DNA of 64,000 nt from Pseudomonas sp. NFACC02 (GCF_900110765.1 NZ_FOEO01000030.1:1-64000); one strand, 5' to 3'. Positions 1-9,053 are shown, counted from the stretch's first letter. A program made the numbers and translations. The notes: generated by a model from the sequence alone, not told the origin.

Positions 1-94
1 AACAGTGAGTCTTATCAACACCACGCTGAGCGGTGACAAGTTCCGCCATCGCCACATCGACACCCACAATCGCCGCTGCATCAAGGATTGCCAT
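1..94 (-). mobile_element. IS110-family transposase, N-terminal fragment (cut by window edge)
   Basis: Reading the minus strand from the ATG at 92-94 gives about 31 residues beginning MAILDAAAIVGVDVAMAELV before the window ends. The GVDVA.AELV stretch is the start of the RuvC-like DEDD domain of IS110 transposases, with its first catalytic Asp. A strong GGAGG ribosome site lies about 8 bases upstream. Only the 5' end is visible, so intactness cannot be judged. In this family the non-coding DNA upstream of the start belongs to the element and, in the IS110 group, encodes the bridge RNA. Confidence 0.7.
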
Positions 95-297
95 GTCACA
101 CCCTCCGAGCTAGGGTTTAAGAGCTTGCTGGGGGTTCACCGTAAGCGCTGGCTTGCTTCTATCGTCGGTCCAGGCCGATGCATTCCATATCGGCGCTTAT
201 AGGTGACAGGGCGGGGCTGGAAGTCTCCCAACGGTCTGTACTGGCTAGAGTCAGATTCGGCTTTCCGTCCCTCCCACCCCATCAAGTCTAAACATAC
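95..297 (-). ncRNA. Putative IS110 left-end non-coding region (possible bridge RNA)
   Basis: This DNA lies upstream of the IS110 transposase start and holds no convincing gene. It can fold. GCCGAT at 174-179 pairs with ATCGGC at 189-194 around a 9-base loop, and TAAGCGC at 142-148 can alternatively pair with GCGCTTA at 193-199. IS110-group elements encode a bridge RNA between the element end and the transposase on the transposase strand. Position and foldability fit, but the element boundary is not visible. The outer limit is set where a REP palindrome begins. This is inference from family knowledge. Confidence 0.35.
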
Positions 298-374
298 AAG
301 CCGGCTTGCTGGCGAAGGCGTCTGCTCAGTCGCTGCGGGTGCACCGGCCTGGAATATTCGCCAGCAGGTCGGTG
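298..374. repeat. REP/REPIN palindrome beside the IS110 end
   Basis: CCGGCTTGCTGGCGA at 301-315 is mirrored by TCGCCAGCAGGTCGG at 358-372, which is the paired arrangement of a Pseudomonas REPIN. IS110 relatives often insert in or next to REP sequences, so this may mark the element's target. It also lies just downstream of the minus-strand regulator ending at 406. Confidence 0.55.
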
Positions 375-405
375 GACAGGGCTCGCCGGAATGAGGGCGT
401 TTTTC

Positions 406-783
406 TCAATTCAATAACTGCTGGATCTGCGAGTGCAGGGTGTCCATGGTGAACGGTTTCGCCAGAATCGGTGCCTTGCGGGCAATCGGGCTGCCGGACT
501 CGACAATTTCGGCTGGATAGCCGCTGATGAAAATCACCTTCAGCTCCGGCCGCAGTTTGACCGCGGGCTCGGCGATCATCACCCCGGAAACGCCACCTGG
601 CAGCCGATAATCGGTGATCATCAGGTCTAGGTGAGGTTTGGTGGCGAGGATTTCAAATGCCTGTTCGCCGTTTTCCGCCTGCAAGACCCGATACCCTTCG
701 CCCGACAGGTAGTCGGACAGCAGCATCAGAATCAGCGGCTCGTCTTCGACGATGAGTACGACATTTTCTGCATCAGAGCTCAT
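406..783 (-). CDS. Single-domain response regulator (CheY-like receiver)
   Basis: A 125-residue receiver domain and nothing else. The acidic pair is in VEDEP near the N-terminus, the phospho-acceptor Asp in the MITDYRLP segment near residue 60, and the conserved Lys in the AKPF segment near the C-terminus. There is no output domain, so it should act by protein contact or as a phosphate shuttle. The ATG at 783 is chosen because GAAGG sits about 8 bases upstream. A start 14 codons earlier has no ribosome site. It is the last gene of a minus-strand run that includes two kinases, CheR and CheB, but a 167-base gap separates it from the kinase gene. It resembles the receiver protein at 7394. Confidence 0.85.
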   Translation of the reverse strand: MSSDAENVVLIVEDEPLILMLLSDYLSGEGYRVLQAENGEQAFEILATKPHLDLMITDYRLPGGVSGVMIAEPAVKLRPELKVIFISGYPAEIVESGSPIARKAPILAKPFTMDTLHSQIQQLLN

Positions 784-950
784 TGGAACGCCTTCGATCT
801 TGTAAATAGCTGCCATTACGACCATGGCCCGCGCTGGAGGTTGCGCAGATAAATCAGTTATTTATCCTGACGGTCGTGGGTGCTTGAAACTGACGACGGC
901 AAACACGCTGCGCACCGCTCTGGCCCGCGCCTGCCGGGCCAGAAATGCCT

Positions 951-2132
951 TTAGAGGGGCAAGCTGACGCGAAACAGCGAACCACTGCCCTCTTCGCTTT
1001 CCACGCTGATCGTGCCGCCGTGCGCCGCCACGATCTGGTCAGAGATGAACAGGCCCAGACCGAGCCCCGACACCGCATGACTGGCAGACACGCGTTCGAA
1101 CTGCTGGAAAATGCGTTTCTGGTTCTCGGCGCTGATGCCGATCCCCTGGTCCTGCACTTCCACACGAGCCTCATTGCCCTCGCTGTACACCCGTACTTCG
1201 ATGGGTTTATGAGCACCGTAACGCAACGCATTCGTTAACAGGTTCGCGACCACCTGTTCGATACGGAATTCGTCCCATACCCCGATCACCGGCTCGCTGG
1301 CCTGCAAGGTGACGACGCTCTCGGCCGCGGCAATCTGCGCGGCGTAGCTCTCCACCAGATTGACCACCAGCTCAGACAAGTCAAACGGGCTGGTACGGAT
1401 GGAAAGCTTGCCGGTGCGGATGCGCGACACATCGAGCATGTCTTCGATCAGACGGATCAGGCTCTGGATCTGTCGCTCGTCGCGATCGACCATTGCCTTG
1501 AGCTTGTCCATGGTGAACGCCGACGCATTGTCTTTGGCCAGGTGCAGCTTGCGCAGTTGGGTTTCAAGGATCAAACCGTTCAGCGGCGTGCGCACTTCGT
1601 GGGAAACGATCGACATGAAGTCGTCGCGCATGCGAATTGCGTGTTCGAGTTCGTTCTGAGTCGACTTGAGCTCACGCAGTAGCGCTTCCTGCTCCTGACG
1701 GCTGCGTTCCAGCGCCTCGACTTGCTGTTTCATCGCCTTGCGTTGGCGGTACAGATCGACGAACACGTTGACCTTGCTCTTCACCGCGTGGATATCCAGC
1801 GGTTTGTGCAGGAAGTCGACCGCGCCGCTTTCGTAGCCCTTGAAGGCATAGTTGAGCTCGCGCCCGGCGGCGCTGACGAACACGATCGGAATGTTCTTGG
1901 TCTTCTCGGTACCGCGCATCATTTCGGCAAGCTCGAAGCCATTCATGCCCGGCATCTGCACATCGAGAATCGCCATGGCGAACTCGTGCTCCAGCAACAG
2001 CGACAGCGCCTCGTCGGCCGACAGCGCCTTGTACACCTGGCGGTCTTCACGTTTGATCAACGCTTCGAGCGCGAGCAGGTTTTCCGGCAGATCGTCGACG
2101 ATCAGCAACTTGGCTTTGATTTCACTCAGCAT
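951..2132 (-). CDS. Receiver-histidine kinase (REC-HisKA-HATPase)
   Basis: 393 residues. An N-terminal receiver (about 1-125; VDDLPEN acidic cluster, phospho-acceptor Asp in AILDVQMPG, Lys in LHKPL) is followed by a helical linker (about 130-170). A HisKA dimerisation domain carries the phospho-His in IVSHEVRTPLNG. The HATPase domain has the N box (NLLTNALRYG) and G boxes (DQGIGIS, GLGLGLF). No membrane segment is seen, so it is probably cytoplasmic and takes its signal through the receiver. Its start overlaps the end of cheB by 7 bases, which indicates translational coupling. Upstream kinases in the same cluster are the natural phosphate source, though this is inference. Confidence 0.88.
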   Translation of the reverse strand: MLSEIKAKLLIVDDLPENLLALEALIKREDRQVYKALSADEALSLLLEHEFAMAILDVQMPGMNGFELAEMMRGTEKTKNIPIVFVSAAGRELNYAFKGYESGAVDFLHKPLDIHAVKSKVNVFVDLYRQRKAMKQQVEALERSRQEQEALLRELKSTQNELEHAIRMRDDFMSIVSHEVRTPLNGLILETQLRKLHLAKDNASAFTMDKLKAMVDRDERQIQSLIRLIEDMLDVSRIRTGKLSIRTSPFDLSELVVNLVESYAAQIAAAESVVTLQASEPVIGVWDEFRIEQVVANLLTNALRYGAHKPIEVRVYSEGNEARVEVQDQGIGISAENQKRIFQQFERVSASHAVSGLGLGLFISDQIVAAHGGTISVESEEGSGSLFRVSLPL

Positions 2133-2743
2133 GCAATTCGTTCCAGCTCGACAAGCAACAGACCAATGTCGGGCAAAGGCAGGAGAAAGTCTGGTGTGTG
2201 CAGGGCCAGCGCTGCGTCGGGCATGGTACGCGCCAACGCCAGGGCCGGGTCCTGGACCACGGTAAGACCACCGTATTCTTTGATTCGTGCCATCCCCCGG
2301 GCACCGTCGCTGTTGGCACCGGTCAATAACACGGCGGCGAGCCTCCCATCGTAGGCATCGGCGGCGGACTCAAAGAGAAAATCGACGCTGGGGCGCGAGT
2401 GGCACACCCGTTCTTCCTGGCTGAAGGACAGCGTGAAATCCGCTTCCACGGAGAGGTGATACCCAGGCGCCGCGAAGTATAGCGTACCGGGAACGATGGG
2501 CTCTTTATCGTCCGCCTCCTTGACCGGTATCGCCAACTGCGCGCTGAACACTTCCGCGAGCAGACTGCGGCGCTCGTCCGGAAGATGCAGCACCGCAATG
2601 ATCGGCAGTCCGAACCCCTTGCGCAACGGACGAAAAATCTTCAGCAACGCTTCGACGCCGCCAGCGGACGCGCCGACGACGATGGCCTCGACCTTAGGCA
2701 ACGCAGCGTGATCCGGGGTCGTGCCCGGAAACGACGTTCTCAT
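2126..2743 (-). CDS. cheB: Stand-alone CheB-type protein-glutamate methylesterase
   Basis: 205 residues matching only the catalytic half of CheB. The usual N-terminal receiver is missing. The catalytic triad is visible: Ser26 in VGASAGG, His53 in AVLHLP and Asp146 in GANSDGA. The known reaction removes methyl groups from, or deamidates, glutamate residues of chemoreceptors. Without a receiver it cannot be switched on by direct phosphorylation in the normal way. It overlaps cheR by 4 bases and the following REC-kinase by 7 bases, so the three are co-translated. No chemoreceptor gene lies beside it, so its substrate is unknown. CheB-like domains are also found in sensory systems outside chemotaxis. 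Confidence 0.85.
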   Translation of the reverse strand: MRTSFPGTTPDHAALPKVEAIVVGASAGGVEALLKIFRPLRKGFGLPIIAVLHLPDERRSLLAEVFSAQLAIPVKEADDKEPIVPGTLYFAAPGYHLSVEADFTLSFSQEERVCHSRPSVDFLFESAADAYDGRLAAVLLTGANSDGARGMARIKEYGGLTVVQDPALALARTMPDAALALHTPDFLLPLPDIGLLLVELERIAC

Positions 2744-3561
2744 GATTTTCGGTAGATCCGCTCTTGTTTGACCAAGGGCTCGAAGTGATCCTTATAGCCG
2801 GAAAATTCCAGCGTTTCTTTGCTGCCAAGCACTAGAAATCCGCGGTGACACAACGACTCATGAAACAAACCGAACGCCCGGTCCTGCAACTTCTTGTTGA
2901 AATAGATCAGCACATTGCGGCACGAGATCAGTTGGGTCTCGGAGAACACACTGTCGGTCGCCAGGCTATGGTCGGCGAAGGTTACATTTTCCCGCAGTGT
3001 CTTGTCGAAAATCGCATGATCGTAAGCGGCCGTGTAGTACTCGGAAAACAACCGTTTGCCGCCTGCCTTGAGGTAGTTCTCGTTGTAGGCGCGCATGCTC
3101 TCCATGGAGAAGATGCCCTGCTTGGCTTTTTCCAGAGAGGTCGGGTTGATGTCGGTCGCGTAAATGATCGTGCGCTCCAGCAGCCCTTCTTCTCGCAACA
3201 GAATGGCCATCGAGTAGACCTCTTCCCCCGTGCTGCATCCAGCGATCCAGATCTTCAGCGAGGGGTAAGTCTTGAGCAGCGGTACGACTTCCTGACGAAT
3301 CTTCAGGAAGTGCGTCGGGTCACGGAACATCTCACTGACGGGTATCGTCAGGAACTGCAGCAGCTGCATGAACGCCGAAGGATCGTGCAGCACGCGTTCC
3401 TGCAAAGCGGAGATGGTCTTCAAGTCAAACTGGCGCAACGCATGGGCGACGCGTCGCTTTACCGACGCCCCCGAGTAATCGCGGAAGTCGTAGCTGTACT
3501 TCAGGTAGATCGCCTCGATCAGCAAGCGCAATTCGATGTCGGCATTTCGCTCATGGGGCAT
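2740..3561 (-). CDS. cheR: CheR-type protein-glutamate O-methyltransferase
   Basis: 273 residues with the two CheR parts: a small all-helical N-terminal domain (about 1-75) and an SAM-binding methyltransferase domain. Motif I is WIAGCSTGEEVYS, the ATDI segment holds the acidic residue that contacts SAM, and SCRNVLIYFN is a highly conserved CheR segment. The length is normal for the family. It should methylate glutamates on a receptor-like helical partner. It precedes cheB with a 4-base overlap and follows the large hybrid kinase by 48 bases, so all are probably one transcript. The extended coiled coil of that kinase is a possible methylation target, but this is only a suggestion. Confidence 0.9.
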   Translation of the reverse strand: MPHERNADIELRLLIEAIYLKYSYDFRDYSGASVKRRVAHALRQFDLKTISALQERVLHDPSAFMQLLQFLTIPVSEMFRDPTHFLKIRQEVVPLLKTYPSLKIWIAGCSTGEEVYSMAILLREEGLLERTIIYATDINPTSLEKAKQGIFSMESMRAYNENYLKAGGKRLFSEYYTAAYDHAIFDKTLRENVTFADHSLATDSVFSETQLISCRNVLIYFNKKLQDRAFGLFHESLCHRGFLVLGSKETLEFSGYKDHFEPLVKQERIYRKS

Positions 3562-3609
3562 CAGTAAAACCTGGTCTTTCTACGGTCGTGGTCAATTGAT
3601 CCGATCCAT

Positions 3610-6600
3610 TCAGATACGTTCCATTTTGGGCAGCCACACGCGAATCAGCGAGAACAGACGATCCAGGTCGATTGGCTTGGCCAGGTAGTCATTCGATCCG
3701 GCCTGCATGCAGCGGTCCTGATCGTCCTTCATGGCCTTGGCGGTGACGGCAATGATCGGCAGCTTGCGCCAGCGCGGGTCTTTGCGTATCTCGGCGGTGG
3801 CTTCGTAACCGTCCATCTCCGGCATCATCACGTCCATCAATACCAGATCGATGTCCTCAACCGTGTTGAGCTTCTCGATCGCTTCCAGGCCGTTTCGCCC
3901 GACTTCGACGATGGCGCCTTTATGTTCCAGCGCGCTGGTCAGGGCAAAAATGTTGCGCACGTCGTCGTCGACCACCAGGATCTTGCGGCCCTCGAACACA
4001 CGGTCGCGGCTGCGCGCGGTCTTGAGCATTTTCTGCCGCTCGTTCGAGAGTTGCGATTCGACCTTGTGCAGGAACAAGGTGACTTCATCGAGCAGACGCT
4101 CGGGTGAGCGCGCCCCTTTGATAATGATCGTGCGCGAGTATTTGAGCAGCTCGGCTTCTTCATCGCGGGTCAGGTTACGGCCGGTATAAACGATGACCGG
4201 CGGGAACGCACAGATCTCGTCGGTGGACATGCGTTTAAGCAGGTCATTGCCGAGCATGTCAGGCAGTTTCAGGTCGATGATCATGCAGTCATAGGCATTG
4301 TCGCGCAGCAGTTCCAGCGCGTCCTGAGCGAAACCGACCGCAGTGATCTCGATGTCGTCGTCGCCAATCAGGCGCGCGATGCTGTCACGCTGCAGCGCAT
4401 CGTCCTCGACCAGCAGCACGCGCTTGACCTTCTGGGTCAGCTTGGCTTCCAGACGCGCGAACACGTCCTTGAGCTCTTCGCGCGTGGTCGGTTTGACGGC
4501 ATAGCCGATGGCGCCCATCTGCAACGCGGCTTCCTGACGGTCTTCGACGGAGATGACATGCACCGGAATGTGCCGGGTGCTCGGCATCTCTTTCAGACGC
4601 TGCAACACGGTCAGGCCGGAATGGTCCGGCAGGCGCATGTCGAGAAGGATGGCATCCGGCAAGAAGCTCGACGCCAGATCGAACCCTTCGTCCGCGCCAT
4701 GCGCGACCAGGCAGTTGTACCCCAGCTCATGCGCCAGGTCGTAGAGAATGTGGGCAAAACGTACCTCATCCTCGATCACCAGAATGCAGCGATTGTTGAA
4801 CGGAGCCTTGTCGCGGTCGTCGGCAAACTGGGGAATGGGTTGGCTGGCCGGCACAGGGACCGGAGCGGGCGTAACCGGTGCAGGCTTGGGTGTCGACTGA
4901 ACAGCGGCGGGTGGCGCCTCGGCATCGGGGCCAACCGTATGCTCCACATATTCCTCAGGCAATACCAGGGTGAAGATACTGCCCTGACCGGGTGCGCTCG
5001 TGACCGAGATCGAGCCGCCCAGCAACCTGGCCAAATCACGGGAAATCGACAAGCCCAGGCCCGTGCCGCCATAGCGACGGTTGGTGGTGCCGTCCGCCTG
5101 ACGGAACGCTTCGAAAATGCTTTCCTGCTGATCTTCTGCAATCCCGATACCGGAGTCGCGCACGGTGAAGGCGATACCCTCGCCCGGCTGACGCGACACG
5201 GTCAGGCTGACCGCGCCCGCCTCAGTGAATTTGACTGCGTTGGACAGCAGATTCTTGAGGATCTGCTCCAGACGTTGCCGATCGGTGTACAGCGACACCG
5301 GTGCGCCCGGCTGCACTTCCACCGAGAACTGCAGGTGTTTGTCGGCCGCCAACGGTTCGAAGGTCATGCGCAAACCATCGACCAGACGACTGACGCTGCT
5401 GTTTTCCGGGCGCACGTCCAGCTTGCCCGCCTCGACCTTGGAGATGTCGAGGATATCGTTGATCAGGTTCAGCAGGTCGTTGCCCGCCGAATAAATCGAT
5501 TCGGCAAACTTGACCTGCTCTTCGGTCAGGTTCTCTTGCGGGTTCTCGGCCAACAGCTTGGCGAGGATCAACGAGCTGTTCAGCGGCGTGCGCAACTCGT
5601 GCGACATGTTCGCGAGGAATTCGGACTTGTACTTGCTCGAACGCTGAAGTTCGTCGGCGCGCGCTTCGAGTTCGATCTGGGCAACGCTCAGCTCTTCGTT
5701 ATTGCGGTCCAGCGCGTCGCGCTGCTCTGCCAGCGCCTTGCCTTGCTCGGCCAATTGCTCGTTGGTTTGCTCAAGCTCCGCTTGCTGCGTTTCAAGGTGT
5801 ACCTGGGACTCCTTGAGAATCCGGGACTGTTCTTCGAGCTCCTCATTGGCGGTGCGCAGCTCTTCCTGTTGCACTTGCAGCTCTTCGTTGAGTTGCTGGG
5901 TCTCCGCCAGCACTTCCTGAAGACGCTGACGATAGCGCGCTGCTTCGATGGAGGCCCCGATATTTTCGGCCACCAGTTCAAGGAACTCGACGTCACGCGT
6001 GGTCAGTTCTCGCAGAAAGCCCAGTTCAACCACCCCGTTGACCTGATCGTCGTTGCGGGTCGGCACCACCACCACGCTGCGCGGGGAACCGTCGCCCAGT
6101 CCCGAGGTGACCTTGAAGTAATCCTGCGGCACGTCTTCCAGCACAATGACTTGATCCTGATCGGCGGCTTTGCCTACCACGCCTTCGCCGTTGGAGATCA
6201 ATTGTTCCTGCAGTTCCTGTTGCCGCGAAAAGCCATAGGAGGCGACACGCACCAGACCGCCGTGCTCCTGACGCACGTAAACCGCAGACACCACGGCGCC
6301 CAGGTGTTGAGCAAAGAACTGCAGGACATTGCGCCCCAGAAGATTGAGAGTCAGTTGCCCGATCACTTGTTCGGCGAGATCGCTCTGACCGTTGCGCAGC
6401 CACGCAACGTGGGCCAGACGCTCGGCGTCTTCCTGTTGGGCCTTAAGATTGGCGGCATAGGTGCTGGACAGTGCGGTCATGTCACGACGACCGACCCAGG
6501 CCAGAATACCGCTGACAATCAAGATGAACGCGATGTACAGCGAAACGGAGATGATCGTGGTGTGGGTCACCTCGGTATTACGCGTCAAACGCAGTTGATG

Positions 6601-7107
6601 CTCGATGTTCGCCGCCTGATCGTACTGATCGCGAATCTCGTCGGTCAGCCGCTTGCCCCGGCGGTTCAGAATCGGCGTTGCGTAGTCGCCGTTGTTACGG
6701 CGCAGGGAAATCATGTCCTGAGCAAACTGATTCCACGATTCTTGCATCGCCGCCAGCCGCTTGAAGCGGTCGACTTGATCGGGGTTATCCGCCACCAGCT
6801 CTTCCAGGCCTTTGAGCTCGGCGATGATGCTGGGTTTGGCGACTTCGTAGGGGTCCAGAAAACGCTCATCCCCGGTCAACAGGAACCCGCGCATACCGGT
6901 TTCCATGTCCACCGACAACTTTAAAGAACGGTTGATGTTGTTGATGACACGGTCCGTGTGCTCGACCCACTGAATGGCTGACAGCAAATACGTGATCAGT
7001 ACAACGAAAAAAGCACCGCTAAGAACCCCGACTGCCAAGGGCAAACTGACGTTGCGGCTTAGCAGTTTGCGGAAACGTTGCTCATCGACTGCAGAGGGTT
7101 GGATCAT
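3610..7107 (-). CDS. Membrane hybrid histidine kinase: CHASE3-GAF-HisKA-HATPase-REC-REC-REC
   Basis: 1165 residues. Order: TM1 (about 22-43), a periplasmic CHASE3-type domain (about 47-180, with the typical ETGMRGFLLTG segment), TM2 (about 184-205), GAF (about 255-395), a long Glu/Gln-rich coiled coil (about 395-490), HisKA with the phospho-His in NMSHELRTPLN, HATPase (DSGIGIA, GTGLGLS boxes), a Pro/Ala-rich linker (about 730-765), then three receivers with phospho-acceptor Asp in LLDMRLPD, IIDLKLPD and LMDVMMPE. It is the first gene of the minus-strand cluster with cheR, cheB and a REC-kinase. The three receivers suggest a branched or tunable phosphorelay. No His-phosphotransfer protein is encoded nearby. 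The ligand is unknown. Confidence 0.9.
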   Translation of the reverse strand: MIQPSAVDEQRFRKLLSRNVSLPLAVGVLSGAFFVVLITYLLSAIQWVEHTDRVINNINRSLKLSVDMETGMRGFLLTGDERFLDPYEVAKPSIIAELKGLEELVADNPDQVDRFKRLAAMQESWNQFAQDMISLRRNNGDYATPILNRRGKRLTDEIRDQYDQAANIEHQLRLTRNTEVTHTTIISVSLYIAFILIVSGILAWVGRRDMTALSSTYAANLKAQQEDAERLAHVAWLRNGQSDLAEQVIGQLTLNLLGRNVLQFFAQHLGAVVSAVYVRQEHGGLVRVASYGFSRQQELQEQLISNGEGVVGKAADQDQVIVLEDVPQDYFKVTSGLGDGSPRSVVVVPTRNDDQVNGVVELGFLRELTTRDVEFLELVAENIGASIEAARYRQRLQEVLAETQQLNEELQVQQEELRTANEELEEQSRILKESQVHLETQQAELEQTNEQLAEQGKALAEQRDALDRNNEELSVAQIELEARADELQRSSKYKSEFLANMSHELRTPLNSSLILAKLLAENPQENLTEEQVKFAESIYSAGNDLLNLINDILDISKVEAGKLDVRPENSSVSRLVDGLRMTFEPLAADKHLQFSVEVQPGAPVSLYTDRQRLEQILKNLLSNAVKFTEAGAVSLTVSRQPGEGIAFTVRDSGIGIAEDQQESIFEAFRQADGTTNRRYGGTGLGLSISRDLARLLGGSISVTSAPGQGSIFTLVLPEEYVEHTVGPDAEAPPAAVQSTPKPAPVTPAPVPVPASQPIPQFADDRDKAPFNNRCILVIEDEVRFAHILYDLAHELGYNCLVAHGADEGFDLASSFLPDAILLDMRLPDHSGLTVLQRLKEMPSTRHIPVHVISVEDRQEAALQMGAIGYAVKPTTREELKDVFARLEAKLTQKVKRVLLVEDDALQRDSIARLIGDDDIEITAVGFAQDALELLRDNAYDCMIIDLKLPDMLGNDLLKRMSTDEICAFPPVIVYTGRNLTRDEEAELLKYSRTIIIKGARSPERLLDEVTLFLHKVESQLSNERQKMLKTARSRDRVFEGRKILVVDDDVRNIFALTSALEHKGAIVEVGRNGLEAIEKLNTVEDIDLVLMDVMMPEMDGYEATAEIRKDPRWRKLPIIAVTAKAMKDDQDRCMQAGSNDYLAKPIDLDRLFSLIRVWLPKMERI

Positions 7108-7393
7108 CGCAAAGGCCCCGGGCGAATTCGTCTAAACGACGGAGTTTGCCGTAAACTTCAGCAAAAAACTCCAGCATCTGACATACAAGATTGAATTTTC
7201 TGACTTTAGCTGTAAGACAAAACGTGGCGCACTATACGTTTGAGTGATTACTTAAAGCCATCACACCCATTTGAATTGTGTCGCTGATGCGTGGAAGTTG
7301 TCACAATTACCGGGTCAATCAATACGTCGTTTTTTCGCCGATCATGCGCTGCAGGTTTGATCCGGCCCCTGTCATTTCCAAGGAAAAATCTAC
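7108..7393. promoter_or_regulatory. Divergent intergenic region of the signalling cluster
   Basis: 286 bases separate the hybrid kinase (minus) from the receiver protein (plus). The DNA is clearly more AT-rich than its flanks, especially about 7140-7340, as expected for back-to-back promoters. I could not pick out a confident -35/-10 pair. Confidence 0.4.
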
Positions 7394-7756
7394 ATGCCCG
7401 ACCCAGCCAGCACGATTCTGGTGGTTGAAGACGACAGCATCGTCCGGATGCTGATCGTCGACGTTCTCGAAGAACTCGAGTACCGCGTGCTCGAAGCAGC
7501 CGACGGTTCAGAAGCCTTGGCCTTTCTGCAAAACCTGGACGAGACGATCAACCTGATGATGACCGACAAAGGGTTACCAGACATGGACGGCACCGCGCTG
7601 GCCAGACGAGCTGCCGAACTGCGCCCCGCCCTGCCGATTCTGTTTGCCAGCGGTTACGCCGAAAATATTGATGTGCCGCCGGGCATGCACATGATCGGCA
7701 AACCGTTTTCCATCGACCAGCTGCGCGACAAAGTGAAAAGCATCCTTGGCGATTGA
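7394..7756 (+). CDS. Single-domain response regulator (CheY-like receiver)
   Basis: 120 residues, a receiver only. The acidic cluster is VVEDDS, the phospho-acceptor Asp is in the MMTDKGLPD segment near residue 55, and the conserved Lys is in IGKPFS. AAGGAAAAA lies about 8 bases before the ATG. It is divergent from the hybrid kinase and its C-terminus overlaps the next gene by 11 bases. It closely resembles the receiver at 406-783, so two such proteins bracket the kinase cluster and could compete for or relay its phosphoryl groups. That link is inferred from position only. Confidence 0.85.
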   Translation: MPDPASTILVVEDDSIVRMLIVDVLEELEYRVLEAADGSEALAFLQNLDETINLMMTDKGLPDMDGTALARRAAELRPALPILFASGYAENIDVPPGMHMIGKPFSIDQLRDKVKSILGD

Positions 7757-9053
7757 ACACCCTTCAAGTGCTCGCCAGACCCATGTCCTGATCATCGGCT
7801 ACGTGTGGCCGGAACCTCGGTCGTCGGCCGCCAGCGGTCACGTCATGCAGTTGATCGACTGCTTTCTCGAACAGGGTTGGCAAATCACATTCGCCAGTGC
7901 TGCCAGCGAGGGCGAACACAAGGCTGACCTGGCAGGCCTGGGCATCACGGAGGTCGCGATCGAGCTGAACGACAGCAGCTTCGACCACTTTGTCAGTGAA
8001 TTGCAGCCGGATGTCGTGCTGTTCGATCAATTTTTGATGGAAGAGCAGTTTGGTTGGCGCGTCGAGAAGCACTGCCCCAGTGCCGTGCGGGTGCTGGAAA
8101 CGTGCGACCTGCAAAGCATGCGCCACACCCGGCACCAGATGCTCAAGCACCTGTTGAAGCAAGATGGCGAACGCACCGATTTTGGCGAGCTGTTCTGCGC
8201 GCCCGATGCCACCCTTTTCCAGCGCATGTCGGTGACGGACCTGGCGCAGCGTGAATTGGCTTCGTTCTATCGCAGTGATCTGAACCTTGTGGTATCCGAC
8301 GTCGAAATTGATTTTCTGACGACTCACTTCAAGGTACCCGCCCCTTTGCTTCATTGGTGTCCGTTGATGGTTCGCGACCGACCGGACAGCACCAGAGGCT
8401 TCGAAGAGCGTGCGTCCTTCCTGTGCATCGGCAATTTTCGCCACGCGCCGAACTGGGATGCGGTGTTTTGGCTGAAACACACCCTCTGGCCGTTGATTCG
8501 TCAGCAGTTGCCGACCGCGCAGTTGCACATTTATGGCGCCTACACCCCACCCAAAGCCACCGCGCTGCATAACCCCGCTCAAGGCTTTCACATCATGAAC
8601 CGGGCTGAAGACGCATGGGAGGTGATGTCCCGGGCTCGCGTGTCCCTGGCCCCGCTGCGCTTCGGCGCGGGTATCAAGGGCAAGGTGATCGACGCCATGA
8701 TCTGTGGGACCCCGACCGTCACCACCTCGATAGGTGCGGAAGCCATGCATGGCGATCTGCCGTTTCCAGGCGCGATCGCCAACGATGCCCGAGGGATCGC
8801 CGACGCCGCCGTGCGCCTGTATACGGATCAGGCGCTATGGGAGCAGGCCCAACGCGCAGGCGGGGCGTTGTTGCATCAGCGCTTCGCGCATGAGCACCAC
8901 GCGGCCTCACTGATTGAGCGCATCGAACACCTGCGGGACGATCTGCAGTCTCACCGGACGGCCAACTTCACGGGCGCGATGCTTCGTCATCACCAGCACA
9001 AGAGCACGCAATACATGGCGCAGTGGATCGAGGCGAAAAACAAAAACGTCTGA
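7746..9053 (+). CDS. Glycosyltransferase, GT4/GT1-like fold
   Basis: About 435 residues. The C-terminal half has the family hallmark near residues 310-340 (GAGIKGKVIDAM followed by GTPTVTTSIGAEAM), the nucleotide-sugar-binding half of a GT-B enzyme. The N-terminal half begins with a Rossmann strand (HVLIIGYVWPEP). The start is taken as TTG at 7746, because no in-frame ATG or GTG precedes the conserved HVLIIGY strand. This makes it overlap the receiver gene by 11 bases and implies translational coupling. Donor and acceptor sugars cannot be read from the sequence. It sits alone, without other polysaccharide genes. Confidence 0.75.
   Translation: MAIEHPSSARQTHVLIIGYVWPEPRSSAASGHVMQLIDCFLEQGWQITFASAASEGEHKADLAGLGITEVAIELNDSSFDHFVSELQPDVVLFDQFLMEEQFGWRVEKHCPSAVRVLETCDLQSMRHTRHQMLKHLLKQDGERTDFGELFCAPDATLFQRMSVTDLAQRELASFYRSDLNLVVSDVEIDFLTTHFKVPAPLLHWCPLMVRDRPDSTRGFEERASFLCIGNFRHAPNWDAVFWLKHTLWPLIRQQLPTAQLHIYGAYTPPKATALHNPAQGFHIMNRAEDAWEVMSRARVSLAPLRFGAGIKGKVIDAMICGTPTVTTSIGAEAMHGDLPFPGAIANDARGIADAAVRLYTDQALWEQAQRAGGALLHQRFAHEHHAASLIERIEHLRDDLQSHRTANFTGAMLRHHQHKSTQYMAQWIEAKNKNV

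Noticed and set aside
5..202. 65-codon plus-strand frame at the left edge
   Set aside because: The opposite strand gives the start of an IS110 transposase with a proper ribosome site, so this frame is a shadow.
4558..6924. 788-codon open frame on the plus strand
   Set aside because: It lies wholly antisense to the hybrid kinase gene, whose domains are unmistakable. The product is Arg/Gln/His-rich with no family features, as expected for the opposite strand of GC-rich coding DNA.
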